Shown here: positions 43,189 to 51,230 of the stretch, in pieces
Numbering within the stretch: position 1 is the first letter of the stretch
How the letters are laid out: each line of letters begins with the position of its first letter
Assembly: GCF_902830275.1 (NCBI RefSeq)
Contig: NZ_CADESW010000026.1
Coordinates: 1 to 64,000, forward strand
DNA: 64,000 bases
Direction of reading: 5' to 3'
DNA from: Burkholderia stagnalis
GTDB lineage: Bacteria > Pseudomonadota > Gammaproteobacteria > Burkholderiales > Burkholderiaceae
The notes under the pieces: model-generated
The model's database searches: none
What the model was told of the DNA's origin: nothing
What the model saw: the letters and a program-made list of their open reading frames with translations, nothing else
Made by a program: the position numbers and the translations under genes

Positions 43189-44541
43189 TCAGGCCTGCGC
43201 GGTTTCGGCCGGCGTTTCGCGCGGCGCGGCGGCCGTCGCATGGCGGCTCGCCTTGCGCGGCAGGCCGAGGTGATCGCGCAGCGTGTGCCCCGGCAGCTCG
43301 CGGCTGTAGCGGCCGCGCGCCTCCAGCACCGGCAGCACGAGCTCGAAGAAATCGTCGACGCCCTGCGCCTGCACCGCGAAACCGAGGATGAAACCGTCGG
43401 CCGCGCCCGCGTCGATCCAGCGGATCAGCTCGTCGGCGACGTGCTCGGGGGTGCCGATGAAATTCGGCCGCGGCGTCGCGACCGCGAGCGCGGTATCGCG
43501 CAGCGTCCAGCCGTGCCGCTTCGCATCGGCCTTGATCCGGTCGGTGACCGAGCGGAAGCTGTTGCGGCCGACCTCGCCGAGCTCGGGGAACGGCGCATCG
43601 AGCGGGTATTGCGTGAAGTCGTGGTGATCGAAGAAGCGGCCGAGGAACGCGAGCGCCTCGTCGATCGTCAGCAGGTCGCGAATCGCCTGGTACTTCTCCT
43701 CGGCTTCGGCGGCGGTGCGCCCGACGATCGGCCCGATGCCCGGGAACACCTTCACGTCGTCGGCGCGGCGGCCGTGCTCGACCGCGCTCTGCTTCACGCG
43801 CTGCGTGAACGCGCGCGTGTCGTCGAGCGACGGCGAATGCGTGAACACCGCGTCCGCGTACTTGCCCGCGAGCCCGATCCCCGCATCGGACGAGCCGGCC
43901 TGGAAGATCACCGGCTGCCCCTGCGGCGAGCGCTGGATGTTCAGCGGCCCCGCGACCTGGAAGAAGCGGCCGTTGTGATCGAGCGTATGGAGCCGGTCGC
44001 GCGCGAAGAACTGGCCGCTGGCACGGTCGCGGATGAACGCGTCGTCGTCCCAGCTGTCCCACAGCCCCTGCACGACGCTCAGGTATTCGTCGGCGATCTC
44101 GTAGCGCAGCTCGTGGTCCGGATGCACCTTGCCGAAGTTCTTCGCGGTGCCTTCGAGCGGCGTCGTCACGACGTTCCAGCCCGCGCGGCCGCCGCTGATC
44201 ACGTCGAGCGACGCGAGCTGGCGCGCGACCGTGAACGGCTCGCTATACGACGTCGAGATCGTGCCGGCCAGGCCGATCTTGCGCGTCGCGGCCGCGAGCG
44301 CGGACAGCACCGTGATCGGCTCGAAGCGGTTCAGGAAGTGCGGAATCGACTTCTCGTTGATGTACAGGCCGTCCGCGACGAACGCGAACGCGATGCCGTG
44401 GGCCTCGGCCTTGCGCGCGATGCCGGTGACGAAGTCGAGGTTGATGCTGGCGTCCGGCGGGTTGCTCGGGTGGCGCCACGCGTTCATGTGGCTGCCGGCG
44501 CCTTGCAGCATCAGGCCGAAGGGGATGGATCGTCGGGTCAT
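43189..44541 (-). CDS. NtaA/SnaA/DszA-family flavin monooxygenase (CmoJ-like)
   Basis: 450 residues, the length of this LLM subgroup. Motifs are INLDFVTGIARKAE, DGLYINEKSIPHFLNRFEPITVLSALAAAT, GLAGTISTSYSEPFTVARQLASLDVISGGRAGWNVVTT, and PVIFQAGSSDAGIGLAGKYADAVF. Members use FMNH2 and O2 to open C-N or C-S bonds (nitrilotriacetate, dibenzothiophene sulfone, S-modified N-acetylcysteines in Bacillus CmoJ/YxeK). Start MTRRSIPF fits the family. It is 7 bases downstream of the MsnO8-type gene and 47 upstream of the transporter. Confidence 0.88.
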   Translation of the reverse strand: MTRRSIPFGLMLQGAGSHMNAWRHPSNPPDASINLDFVTGIARKAEAHGIAFAFVADGLYINEKSIPHFLNRFEPITVLSALAAATRKIGLAGTISTSYSEPFTVARQLASLDVISGGRAGWNVVTTPLEGTAKNFGKVHPDHELRYEIADEYLSVVQGLWDSWDDDAFIRDRASGQFFARDRLHTLDHNGRFFQVAGPLNIQRSPQGQPVIFQAGSSDAGIGLAGKYADAVFTHSPSLDDTRAFTQRVKQSAVEHGRRADDVKVFPGIGPIVGRTAAEAEEKYQAIRDLLTIDEALAFLGRFFDHHDFTQYPLDAPFPELGEVGRNSFRSVTDRIKADAKRHGWTLRDTALAVATPRPNFIGTPEHVADELIRWIDAGAADGFILGFAVQAQGVDDFFELVLPVLEARGRYSRELPGHTLRDHLGLPRKASRHATAAAPRETPAETAQA

Positions 44542-44548
44542 GGGCGGG

Positions 44549-45589
44549 TCACGGGTTGGTTTCTGGGAAAAGGGAAGAACCGGCCGCGCGCGCGGGCGCA
44601 GTCGACAGCGCGCCGCCGAGCCGTTCGACCGACGCGAGCCGCGCCGCATAGTCGGTCAGCGGCGAATCGACCACGAACTCGTCGACGTCGAGCCGCCGGC
44701 TCAGCGCGTCGAGCGCGCGATGCACCTGGTCGGGCGTGTCGGCGAGCACGGTCGGGCGCAGCTCGTCGATCCGGTAGTCGGTCGCGCCGCTCTGCCGCGC
44801 GAAATCGGCCGCTGCCTGCGCGCTGCCGAGGTTGAAGCTCTGGCCGCCCGCGATCTGCAGCTTGAAGATCCGCAGCGGCCCGATCAGCTGCTCGGCCTCG
44901 TCGCGGGTCGGCGCGGCCACCGCGTACAGCGCGACCAGCGGCTGCACGCCGCCGGCGCTGCGATACGCGTCGAGCGAGCGTTCGATGTTCGCCTCGTCGC
45001 CGTTGAAATGGCCCGCGTAGCAGAAGCGCCAGCCGTGGCGCGCGGCGAGCTCGGCGCTGTCCGGCGAGCCGCCGAGCAGGATGCGCTCCGGCGGCTGCGG
45101 CGGCGCCGGCATCGCGAGCGCGCCCGCGAGCGGGTGATCCTCGGCCACGCCCCAGCCGAGGAACGCGTCGAGTTCCTCGAGCTGGGTGGCGAAGCCGGGC
45201 TTTTTCGCCTTGTCATGAATCCACTGCAGCGCGCGGGTGGTGAGCGGCAGCCCGCCGGGCGCCTTGCCGATGCCGAGATCGACGCGGCCCGGCGCAAGCG
45301 ACGCCAGCAGCTTGAAGGTCTCGGCGACCTTGAACGGGCTGTAGTGCTGCAGCATCACGCCGCCCGAGCCGACGCGGATGCGCGACGTATGCGCGAGCAG
45401 GTGCGCGACGACGATCTCCGGTGCGGAGCTCGCGAAGCCCGGCGCGCCGTGATGCTCGGCCACCCAGAATCGTCGGTAGCCGAGCTGCTCGGCGCGCTGC
45501 GCGAGCGTGACGGTCGCGCGCAGCGCGTCGGCCGCGCTCGTGCCGTCGGCGATCGGGCTCTTGTCCAGCAATGAAAGCGAATAGGCCAT
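44549..45589 (-). CDS. MsnO8-type LLM flavin oxidoreductase
   Basis: 346 residues of the luciferase superfamily: SLSLLDKSPIADG at the N-terminus is the MsnO8/YtmO hallmark, followed by GYRRFWVAEHHGAPGFASSAPE, RIRVGSGGVMLQHYSPFKVAE and GRVDLGIGKAPGG. The Bacillus homologue (ytmO) lies in the operon for S-modified cysteine use. The substrate here is inferred from context. Clustered tightly with the NtaA-type monooxygenase, 46 bases after the binding-protein gene. Confidence 0.88.
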   Translation of the reverse strand: MAYSLSLLDKSPIADGTSAADALRATVTLAQRAEQLGYRRFWVAEHHGAPGFASSAPEIVVAHLLAHTSRIRVGSGGVMLQHYSPFKVAETFKLLASLAPGRVDLGIGKAPGGLPLTTRALQWIHDKAKKPGFATQLEELDAFLGWGVAEDHPLAGALAMPAPPQPPERILLGGSPDSAELAARHGWRFCYAGHFNGDEANIERSLDAYRSAGGVQPLVALYAVAAPTRDEAEQLIGPLRIFKLQIAGGQSFNLGSAQAAADFARQSGATDYRIDELRPTVLADTPDQVHRALDALSRRLDVDEFVVDSPLTDYAARLASVERLGGALSTAPARAAGSSLFPETNP

Positions 45590-45635
45590 GTCGAACGGCG
45601 CTCCTGCGTGGCGTGGGGTGAGGGGGCGTGGGGGA

Positions 45636-46577
45636 TCAGGTCTTCGGCAGGCCCGGCGGATTGGTGCGCGACTGGTCGATCGCCTCGGAACCGAGGTTCC
45701 AGCGCTCGAGCACCTGCCGATAGCGGCCGTTGTGGATGAGCCCGTTCAGCGCGAGCGTCAGCGGCTCGGCGAGGCCGCTGCCCTTGCGCGTCGCGATCGC
45801 GATGTCGGCGGTGCGCGGCCAGCCGCCGCTGATCGCGCCGACGAGCCGCGTCTTGCCCTGCTGCGCGCTCTGGTACGCGAGCACCGAGTTCACGCTCAGC
45901 ACGGCGTCGGCGCGGCCCGACTGCACCGCGACGATCCGCATCGCCTGGTCGTCGTAGTACTGGACGGCAACCGGCTTGAGCCCCTGCGCGACGTTCTGGC
46001 GGTCCCACTCGAGCAGGATCTTCTCCTGGTTGGTGCCCGCGTCGGTCACGATGCGCAGCCCCGCGACGTCCTTCGGCTCGCGGATCGCCGTGATCTTGCT
46101 GTCGTTGCGCACGTAGAAGCCGACCAGGTCGCGGCGGTACGTCGAGAAATCGAGCTTCTGCTTGCGCTCCTCGGTGACGGTGACGTTCGAGATCACCGCG
46201 TCGACCTTGCCCGACGCGAGCGCGAGCGGCCAGTCGGGCCACGCGAGCGCGACGATCTTAAGCTTGCGCCCGAGGCTGTCGGCCGCGAGCTGGCTGACGT
46301 CGGCGTCGAAGCCGACCACCGTGCGCGCGTCGGTCGCGTAGGTGCTGATCGGCGGCAGGCTCGGCGCGATGCCGATGGTCAGCGTGTCCGGCTCCGCAAA
46401 CTTGAACGAGGCCGGCACCGCGGCCACCACGGCCGGGTCGGTGGACGCGCGCGGGCGGCCGCGCTGCTCGGGGCTCAGGTCGAACGTCGCGGCCGTGGCG
46501 GCGACGGCCGTCAGGCCGATCAGCGCGGCGCTCAGCGCGCGCAGCGCATGGGAAACGATGGGTGCGGCTCGTTGCAT
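45636..46577 (-). CDS. Family-3 ABC substrate-binding protein, paralogue 1
   Basis: 313 residues with a Sec signal peptide (ALSAALIGLTAVAATA-AT). Motifs as in the paralogue at 40366: SGKVDAVISNVTVTEERKQKLDFSTY, DVAGLRIVTDAGTNQEKILLEW, ATRKGSGLAEPLTLALN and a C-terminal NPPGLPKT. Two binding proteins at opposite ends of one operon sharing a single permease-ATPase suggest two related ligands. 46 bases before the MsnO8 gene. Confidence 0.9.
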   Translation of the reverse strand: MQRAAPIVSHALRALSAALIGLTAVAATAATFDLSPEQRGRPRASTDPAVVAAVPASFKFAEPDTLTIGIAPSLPPISTYATDARTVVGFDADVSQLAADSLGRKLKIVALAWPDWPLALASGKVDAVISNVTVTEERKQKLDFSTYRRDLVGFYVRNDSKITAIREPKDVAGLRIVTDAGTNQEKILLEWDRQNVAQGLKPVAVQYYDDQAMRIVAVQSGRADAVLSVNSVLAYQSAQQGKTRLVGAISGGWPRTADIAIATRKGSGLAEPLTLALNGLIHNGRYRQVLERWNLGSEAIDQSRTNPPGLPKT

Positions 46578-46640
46578 GTAGGCGTCCTGTATCGGTCGGA
46601 TCCGGGGATGGGTGTCGAGGGTGGAAAACGGAAGGCCGGC

Positions 46641-47189
46641 TCAGCGCGGCAGCGCCGGCTCGGGCGCCCACAGATCGGCGAGCGTCGTCGTGCGCGACGG
46701 CTCGACGAGATCCTTGCCGAACGGCAGATGGAAATACGCGAAGGGATCGATCGACGAATCGAACAGGCGCGTGTAGCCCGTGCGATCGTAGAGCGCCCAC
46801 GCCTCCGGCTGGCGAAAGCCCGTGGTCAGGTAGATGCGCTGGTAACCCTGTTGCGCGGCGCGCACCTCGAGCGCCTCGACGATGCGGCGCGCGAGCCCCT
46901 GGCGGCGCAGGTCCGCATGCGTCCAGATGCGTTTCAGCTCGGCCGTGTGCGCGTCGTAGCGCTTGAACGCGCCGCCGCCGATCGTCTCGCCGTCGCGCAG
47001 CAGCAGCACGAACGCGCCTTCCGGCGGCGCGAACCGCTCGGCCGGGTAGCGCGCCAGTTCCTCGCGGGCCGACCCAAGGCTGTCGGGGCGGTACGCGTGG
47101 TAGCGGGTCGCGTATTCGTCGATCAGCGCGTCGATCAGCGGCTGAGCGCGGACGTCGAGCGGCGTGGTGTCGATGATGCGGTCGGTCAT
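46641..47189 (-). CDS. GNAT-family N-acetyltransferase
   Basis: 182 residues from ATG 47189 (a GTG 5 codons upstream is possible). GNAT motif A is ELKRIWTHADLRRQGLARRIVEALE and motif B covers IYLTTGFRQPEAWALYDRTGYTRL. It transfers acetyl from acetyl-CoA to an amine. First gene of the run GNAT-SBP-LLM-LLM-ABC-SBP, which matches the acetylate-oxidise-deacetylate logic of S-modified cysteine salvage, so its likely acceptor is the alpha-amine of such a cysteine. That role is inference. Confidence 0.85.
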   Translation of the reverse strand: MTDRIIDTTPLDVRAQPLIDALIDEYATRYHAYRPDSLGSAREELARYPAERFAPPEGAFVLLLRDGETIGGGAFKRYDAHTAELKRIWTHADLRRQGLARRIVEALEVRAAQQGYQRIYLTTGFRQPEAWALYDRTGYTRLFDSSIDPFAYFHLPFGKDLVEPSRTTTLADLWAPEPALPR

Positions 47190-47523
47190 GGCGATGGGCG
47201 GCACGGGTGGCGCGCGACGCGGGCAGGCAGGTCGACGCTCGGGCGTGCGGCCTTGCCGTTATCGCGGCGCGCTGTTCGTTTCGATAGCGGCGAACGCAGG
47301 TCCTGCGACGCATGCGAGCGGCCGCTGCTGTGACGAACACGTTACCGCCCGCGCGAACCGGGGCGAACGAAGGAATTTCGATAAGGATTTCGTCGCGCGC
47401 GTCAGAAGACTTTCACGTGGCGCGCGATGCGCGGCGGGACGCGCAGCGTTGCCCGGCGCGTGGAAGACGGCCGGGCGGGGGCGGGGGAATCAGAGGGGAT
47501 CGGTGAAACGCGGCGGCCGCGCG
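47190..47523. other. Intergenic region between GNAT and deacylase genes
   Basis: No credible gene. It must carry the promoter of the GNAT-led operon if the deacylase is separate. No clear operator or CysB-like site could be picked out. Confidence 0.4.
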
Positions 47524-48549
47524 TCAGGCCGGCGCGGCGGTCGGCTCCGCGAGCTGGAACAGGCAGTCGCCGCGCCGCACCTGCGCGGGCACCCGCTTGC
47601 AGACCACCTCGCCGTCGCCCGCGAAACGGTGCAGCACGGGCTCGCGCAGCGGCGTGTCGGGGAAGTGCACCCACGCGGCCGGCTGGCCGGCGCGCACCTG
47701 GTCGCCGAGTTCGACGAGCGGTTCATAGAGACCCTGCTCGTACGCGTAGACGAAGTGACGATCGCCGTCGACGCGCATGAAGCGCGTGACGGCCGGCGGC
47801 GCGTCGGGCACCAGCGCGCCGTGCAGCAGGCCGATGTAGCCGAGGTAGTGCAGCAGGCCGTGGCGGCCGAGCCGGATCAGCGCCGGGTCGGCCATGCCCG
47901 CGCCGCCCAGTTCCGTGACGATCGAGATCGCGCCTTGCCGCCGCGCGGCCGACGCCGAATGCACGGGATTCGGCGCATGCAGCAGCGCGTTCGGCAGCCC
48001 GAACGCGGCCAGCAGCCCGTTGAGGCGGGCGGCCTCGTCCGCGTCGAGCGGATCGATCGCGAGCATGTTGCCGCCGTGGTACAGCAGCGAGCTGCCGCCC
48101 GAATGCAGGTCGACCAGGTACTGCGCGCGGGACAGCAGCGCGTGCTCGATGTAGTGGGCGATCATCTGCGTCGGCGTGCCGGCCGGGTCGCCGGGGAAGC
48201 TGCGGTTCAGGTTGCCTTCGTCGAGCGGCGACACGCGCAGGCCCGCGGCCGCCGCGGGAAAGTTCGCCATCGGCAGCAGGATCAGCTGGCCGTTGACCAT
48301 CTCAGGCTCGATCTCGCGCATCAGTTGCGACACGACGATCTGGCCTTCGTATTCGTCGCCGTGGTTGCCGGCCATCACCAGCGCGACCGGCCCGTCGCCG
48401 TTGCGGATCGACGCGATCGGAATCGGCAGCCAGCCGTACGCGGAACGGTGCACGGAATGCGGCAGGCGCAGGTAGCCGGCATGCTTGCCCGGCGCGTCGA
48501 GATCGATTTCGCAGTGGATCGGGTTGCGGGGGGAGAAGGTGGCGGTCAT
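47524..48549 (-). CDS. Succinylglutamate desuccinylase/aspartoacylase-family zinc deacylase
   Basis: 341 residues. Zinc ligands His63 and Glu66 in GNHGDEYEG and His149 in DLHSGG are present, with NLNRSFPG as the substrate-carboxylate site and VTELGGAG holding the candidate catalytic Glu; a biotinyl-like barrel closes the C-terminus. Members hydrolyse N-acyl amino acids. Next to the GNAT and monooxygenases it is a natural candidate for the deacetylation step. Start MTATFSP; an ATG 14 codons upstream is also open. It may be transcribed separately (334-base gap). Confidence 0.86.
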   Translation of the reverse strand: MTATFSPRNPIHCEIDLDAPGKHAGYLRLPHSVHRSAYGWLPIPIASIRNGDGPVALVMAGNHGDEYEGQIVVSQLMREIEPEMVNGQLILLPMANFPAAAAGLRVSPLDEGNLNRSFPGDPAGTPTQMIAHYIEHALLSRAQYLVDLHSGGSSLLYHGGNMLAIDPLDADEAARLNGLLAAFGLPNALLHAPNPVHSASAARRQGAISIVTELGGAGMADPALIRLGRHGLLHYLGYIGLLHGALVPDAPPAVTRFMRVDGDRHFVYAYEQGLYEPLVELGDQVRAGQPAAWVHFPDTPLREPVLHRFAGDGEVVCKRVPAQVRRGDCLFQLAEPTAAPA

Positions 48550-48835
48550 GTTCGGATCGAGGGTCGGACGTCGAGCGAAGGGATGCGCCATCTTATCGGG
48601 AAACGGCGATCGCGCGGCGCGGCGGGCTGCGCGCCTGAGGAGATCGGTCAAGACGAGGATCGACGGGAGGGGGCGCAACGGCTGGGCGGCGCGCATCGGG
48701 GCATCGGCCGGGAGATCGCCCGGCCACGCCCGCGGTTGCATCGGTGAAACGGGCCGTGAGGGCCGACAACGGCATCAATCATGCGGCCATGCCCGGCGCC
48801 GCCTGGTGCGACGCCGCTCTGCCGCGTGCACGGCG

Positions 48836-49108
48836 TCAACGTCCGTCGGTTTCAGCCTCGATACGTCCTTCTTCCCACAGCGCCCAGAAACGGCTGCCCG
48901 CGCGATACGGATTCGCGCGCCGCGCGGCGTAGTCGTCGACGCCCTGACGGTACGCGCCATATGCCGTGAGCGGCGGATTCGTCACGCACGCGGCTTCGCG
49001 CGGGTCGGGACGGCGAAACGACGTGAGACGCCTGATCAGCGTCGTGCCGTCGATCACGCTGGCTTCGTTGATCGCTTCGTTGCGGCTGATGACTTCGACG
49101 GTATCCAT
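48836..49108 (-). CDS. Small protein resembling RMF/CrpP fold
   Basis: 90 residues, ATG preceded by GGGGAG. The C-terminal part AYRQGVDDYAARRANPY--GSRFWALWEEG has the pattern of the short helical RMF/CrpP-like proteins (G..A...NPY......W..G), which bind ribosomes or nucleotides. The N-terminal 45 residues (IDGTTLIRRLTSFRRPDP) are not recognised. A weak but specific resemblance; it could be a conserved Burkholderia protein of unknown role. Confidence 0.6.
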   Translation of the reverse strand: MDTVEVISRNEAINEASVIDGTTLIRRLTSFRRPDPREAACVTNPPLTAYGAYRQGVDDYAARRANPYRAGSRFWALWEEGRIEAETDGR

Positions 49109-49326
49109 GATGGTCTCCCCGGGCGTGTTCTTTGTTACCCGATGAGGAGCAATAACGGTGCCAGGTCATGAAACCCCGCCGATGCGTCGATCGTGCCGCC
49201 TTCTGCAGCGAACTGCGCGGCGTGCGCGGGCCGATGTTACGGAACATGTAACGTGACGCGGGCAGCCCGGCGCGTGTGCGGAGCGTGAAATGCTGCGCGG
49301 ATGAAACCGCCGTCGGTTGACGCTGG

Positions 49327-50865
49327 TCAGCCTGTGGCCGCGGGCGCGACGCGCCGGCTGCCGTTCGAGTAGAACCGGAACCTGCCCTTGCCGGACGTCT
49401 TCGCGTCGTACAGCGCGCTGTCGGCCTGCCGGATCAGGTCGTCGGGCGTGTCGCCGTCGCCGTCGAGCGAGATCCCGATGCTGATGCCGAGGGTGACGGT
49501 CTCGCCGATCGACAGCACATAGGGCGCGGAGATCTGCCGGATGATCTGGGCGGCGAGGAGCGAGCACGCCTGCATCGTCGTGTCGCGGATCACGACGACG
49601 AACTCGTCGCCGCCGATGCGCGCGGCCAGTTCGCCCGGCGGCAGCGTCTCGCCGAGACGCGCGGCGACCTGCGTCAGCACCTCGTCGCCTGCGTGATGGC
49701 CGAACCGGTCGTTGATCGCCTTGAAGCCGTCGAGGTCGAGATACATGACGCCAATCGCCTGCCCGTGGCGCCGCGCGAGCATGCGCTTGAGCTCCGCGTG
49801 CAGCTCGTGGCGGTTCGGCAGGCCCGTCAGCGCGTCGTGCCGTGCAAGGTGGCGAATATGCCGCTCCGCGCGGCGGCGGGCCGTGACGTCCTCGACGATC
49901 ACCACAGCGTTGCCGTCCGGCACCTGGTGGCGCGTCATCTCGAGCTGCCGCCCGTCGGCCAGCGTGAGCTCGAGCGGCGCGGGCTCGCGGTTCAGCCAGT
50001 TGCGGCAGTACGCGGCGAGCTCCGTCTCGTCCGGCTCCGCGGCCACGCCCGCGCCGAGCGCTGCGACGACGTCCGGAAACGGGCTGTTCAGCATGATCTC
50101 GCGCGGCGAGCCGAACAGCTGCGCGGTGCGCCGGTTCGCGACGATCACGCGGTCCTCGGGGTCGACCATGCACAGGCCGTGCGGCATGTAGGTGAGCGCG
50201 GCATCGAAGCGCGCGGCGAGCGCCGCATTGCGCTGCCGCTCCGAGATCAGCGCGACCAGCACCGTGTAGTGGCGCTGCACGACCGTGCGCATCGCCACCA
50301 GGTAGATCGCCAGCGGCGGCAGCAGCAGCCACGCGCCGCTGCGCTGGGCGAGCAGCGCGCCGACGCCGATCGGCAGCACGCCGAGCGTGATCTGCGTCAT
50401 CGCGAGACGCGGCAGCGCCGAATTGCGCGACGCGATCCCGCCGAACACGCCGCCCGCCACGAGCACCGACAGCGTGCCCATCTCGACGTCGACGGCCTCG
50501 ACGCAGGCCATCGTGCCGAGGCCGAGCACGAAGCACGCGACGAGCGACACCGGCGCGTAGCGCAGCGCCCAGAATTCGGCGCAGTCGATGCCCGCGTCGC
50601 GGTGCACGACATATGCGCGCGCGATCGCGACCCGTGCGGACAGCAGGCCGAGCTCGGCGAGCAGCCACACGATGCACCAGGTCTGCTGCAGCCGCACCAG
50701 CGCGACGGCTGCGACGAAGCCGCTCGCGAGGCCGGACAGGAACATCGGCCGGATATCTTCGAACAGGGTGGAAAGCAGGGCCGGGCGTAGCGCGGCCGTG
50801 ACGCGGTAATGGCCGGAAGGCGGGGTAGCGAGAACGGAGTACAGGAGTGACGCCCTGACCGTCAT
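49327..50865 (-). CDS. Membrane diguanylate cyclase with PAS domain
   Basis: 512 residues: five or six N-terminal membrane spans (~40-195), a PAS-like sensor (~213-335, FDAALTYMPHGLCMVDPEDRVIVANRR), then GGDEF. The active-site motif is intact (RIGGDEF, 416-422) and the metal-binding LDLDGFKAINDRFGHHAGD is present. The inhibitory I-site RxxD five residues before GGDEF is absent (PPGE), so feedback inhibition by c-di-GMP is unlikely. It makes c-di-GMP in the cytoplasm. No EAL domain. Divergent from the molybdoenzyme operon. Confidence 0.92.
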   Translation of the reverse strand: MTVRASLLYSVLATPPSGHYRVTAALRPALLSTLFEDIRPMFLSGLASGFVAAVALVRLQQTWCIVWLLAELGLLSARVAIARAYVVHRDAGIDCAEFWALRYAPVSLVACFVLGLGTMACVEAVDVEMGTLSVLVAGGVFGGIASRNSALPRLAMTQITLGVLPIGVGALLAQRSGAWLLLPPLAIYLVAMRTVVQRHYTVLVALISERQRNAALAARFDAALTYMPHGLCMVDPEDRVIVANRRTAQLFGSPREIMLNSPFPDVVAALGAGVAAEPDETELAAYCRNWLNREPAPLELTLADGRQLEMTRHQVPDGNAVVIVEDVTARRRAERHIRHLARHDALTGLPNRHELHAELKRMLARRHGQAIGVMYLDLDGFKAINDRFGHHAGDEVLTQVAARLGETLPPGELAARIGGDEFVVVIRDTTMQACSLLAAQIIRQISAPYVLSIGETVTLGISIGISLDGDGDTPDDLIRQADSALYDAKTSGKGRFRFYSNGSRRVAPAATG

Positions 50866-51230
50866 GATCGATGACCTCGACACGAAGCGGGCTGGCGGCG
50901 CCCGCACGGCATCGTTGCGGGCGAAACCGGTGGCCGGATGCGTATGACATTAGCACGAAACATCGCCGGCCGGTCGGGTGGGCCATGTCGCGGCAGCCGC
51001 CCCGCGCGCAAGGCGGCCGCCATCGCGGCGCGCGCGTCTCGGGCATGCGACGCGCGGCGGGCAGGATCGCCCGGAAGGAGCGGTCCGTCACCGTTATAAG
51101 CATTCCAATAAGTAATACATGCGAGAAATGCTATAGCCGGCATACACAGAAAGATGACAGAATGCGCGCCGCTCCGAACGCCGCGACAGACACCCGATCG
51201 CCGTACGAGCCGCATCAGGAGGTTCTCCCA
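50866..51230. other. Divergent intergenic region (GGDEF / molybdoenzyme)
   Basis: No gene seen. 51,095-51,165 is AT-richer and is the likely promoter zone for the molybdoenzyme operon; no clear -35/-10 pair could be chosen. A strong AGGAGG ribosome site ends it (51216-51221). Confidence 0.5.
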
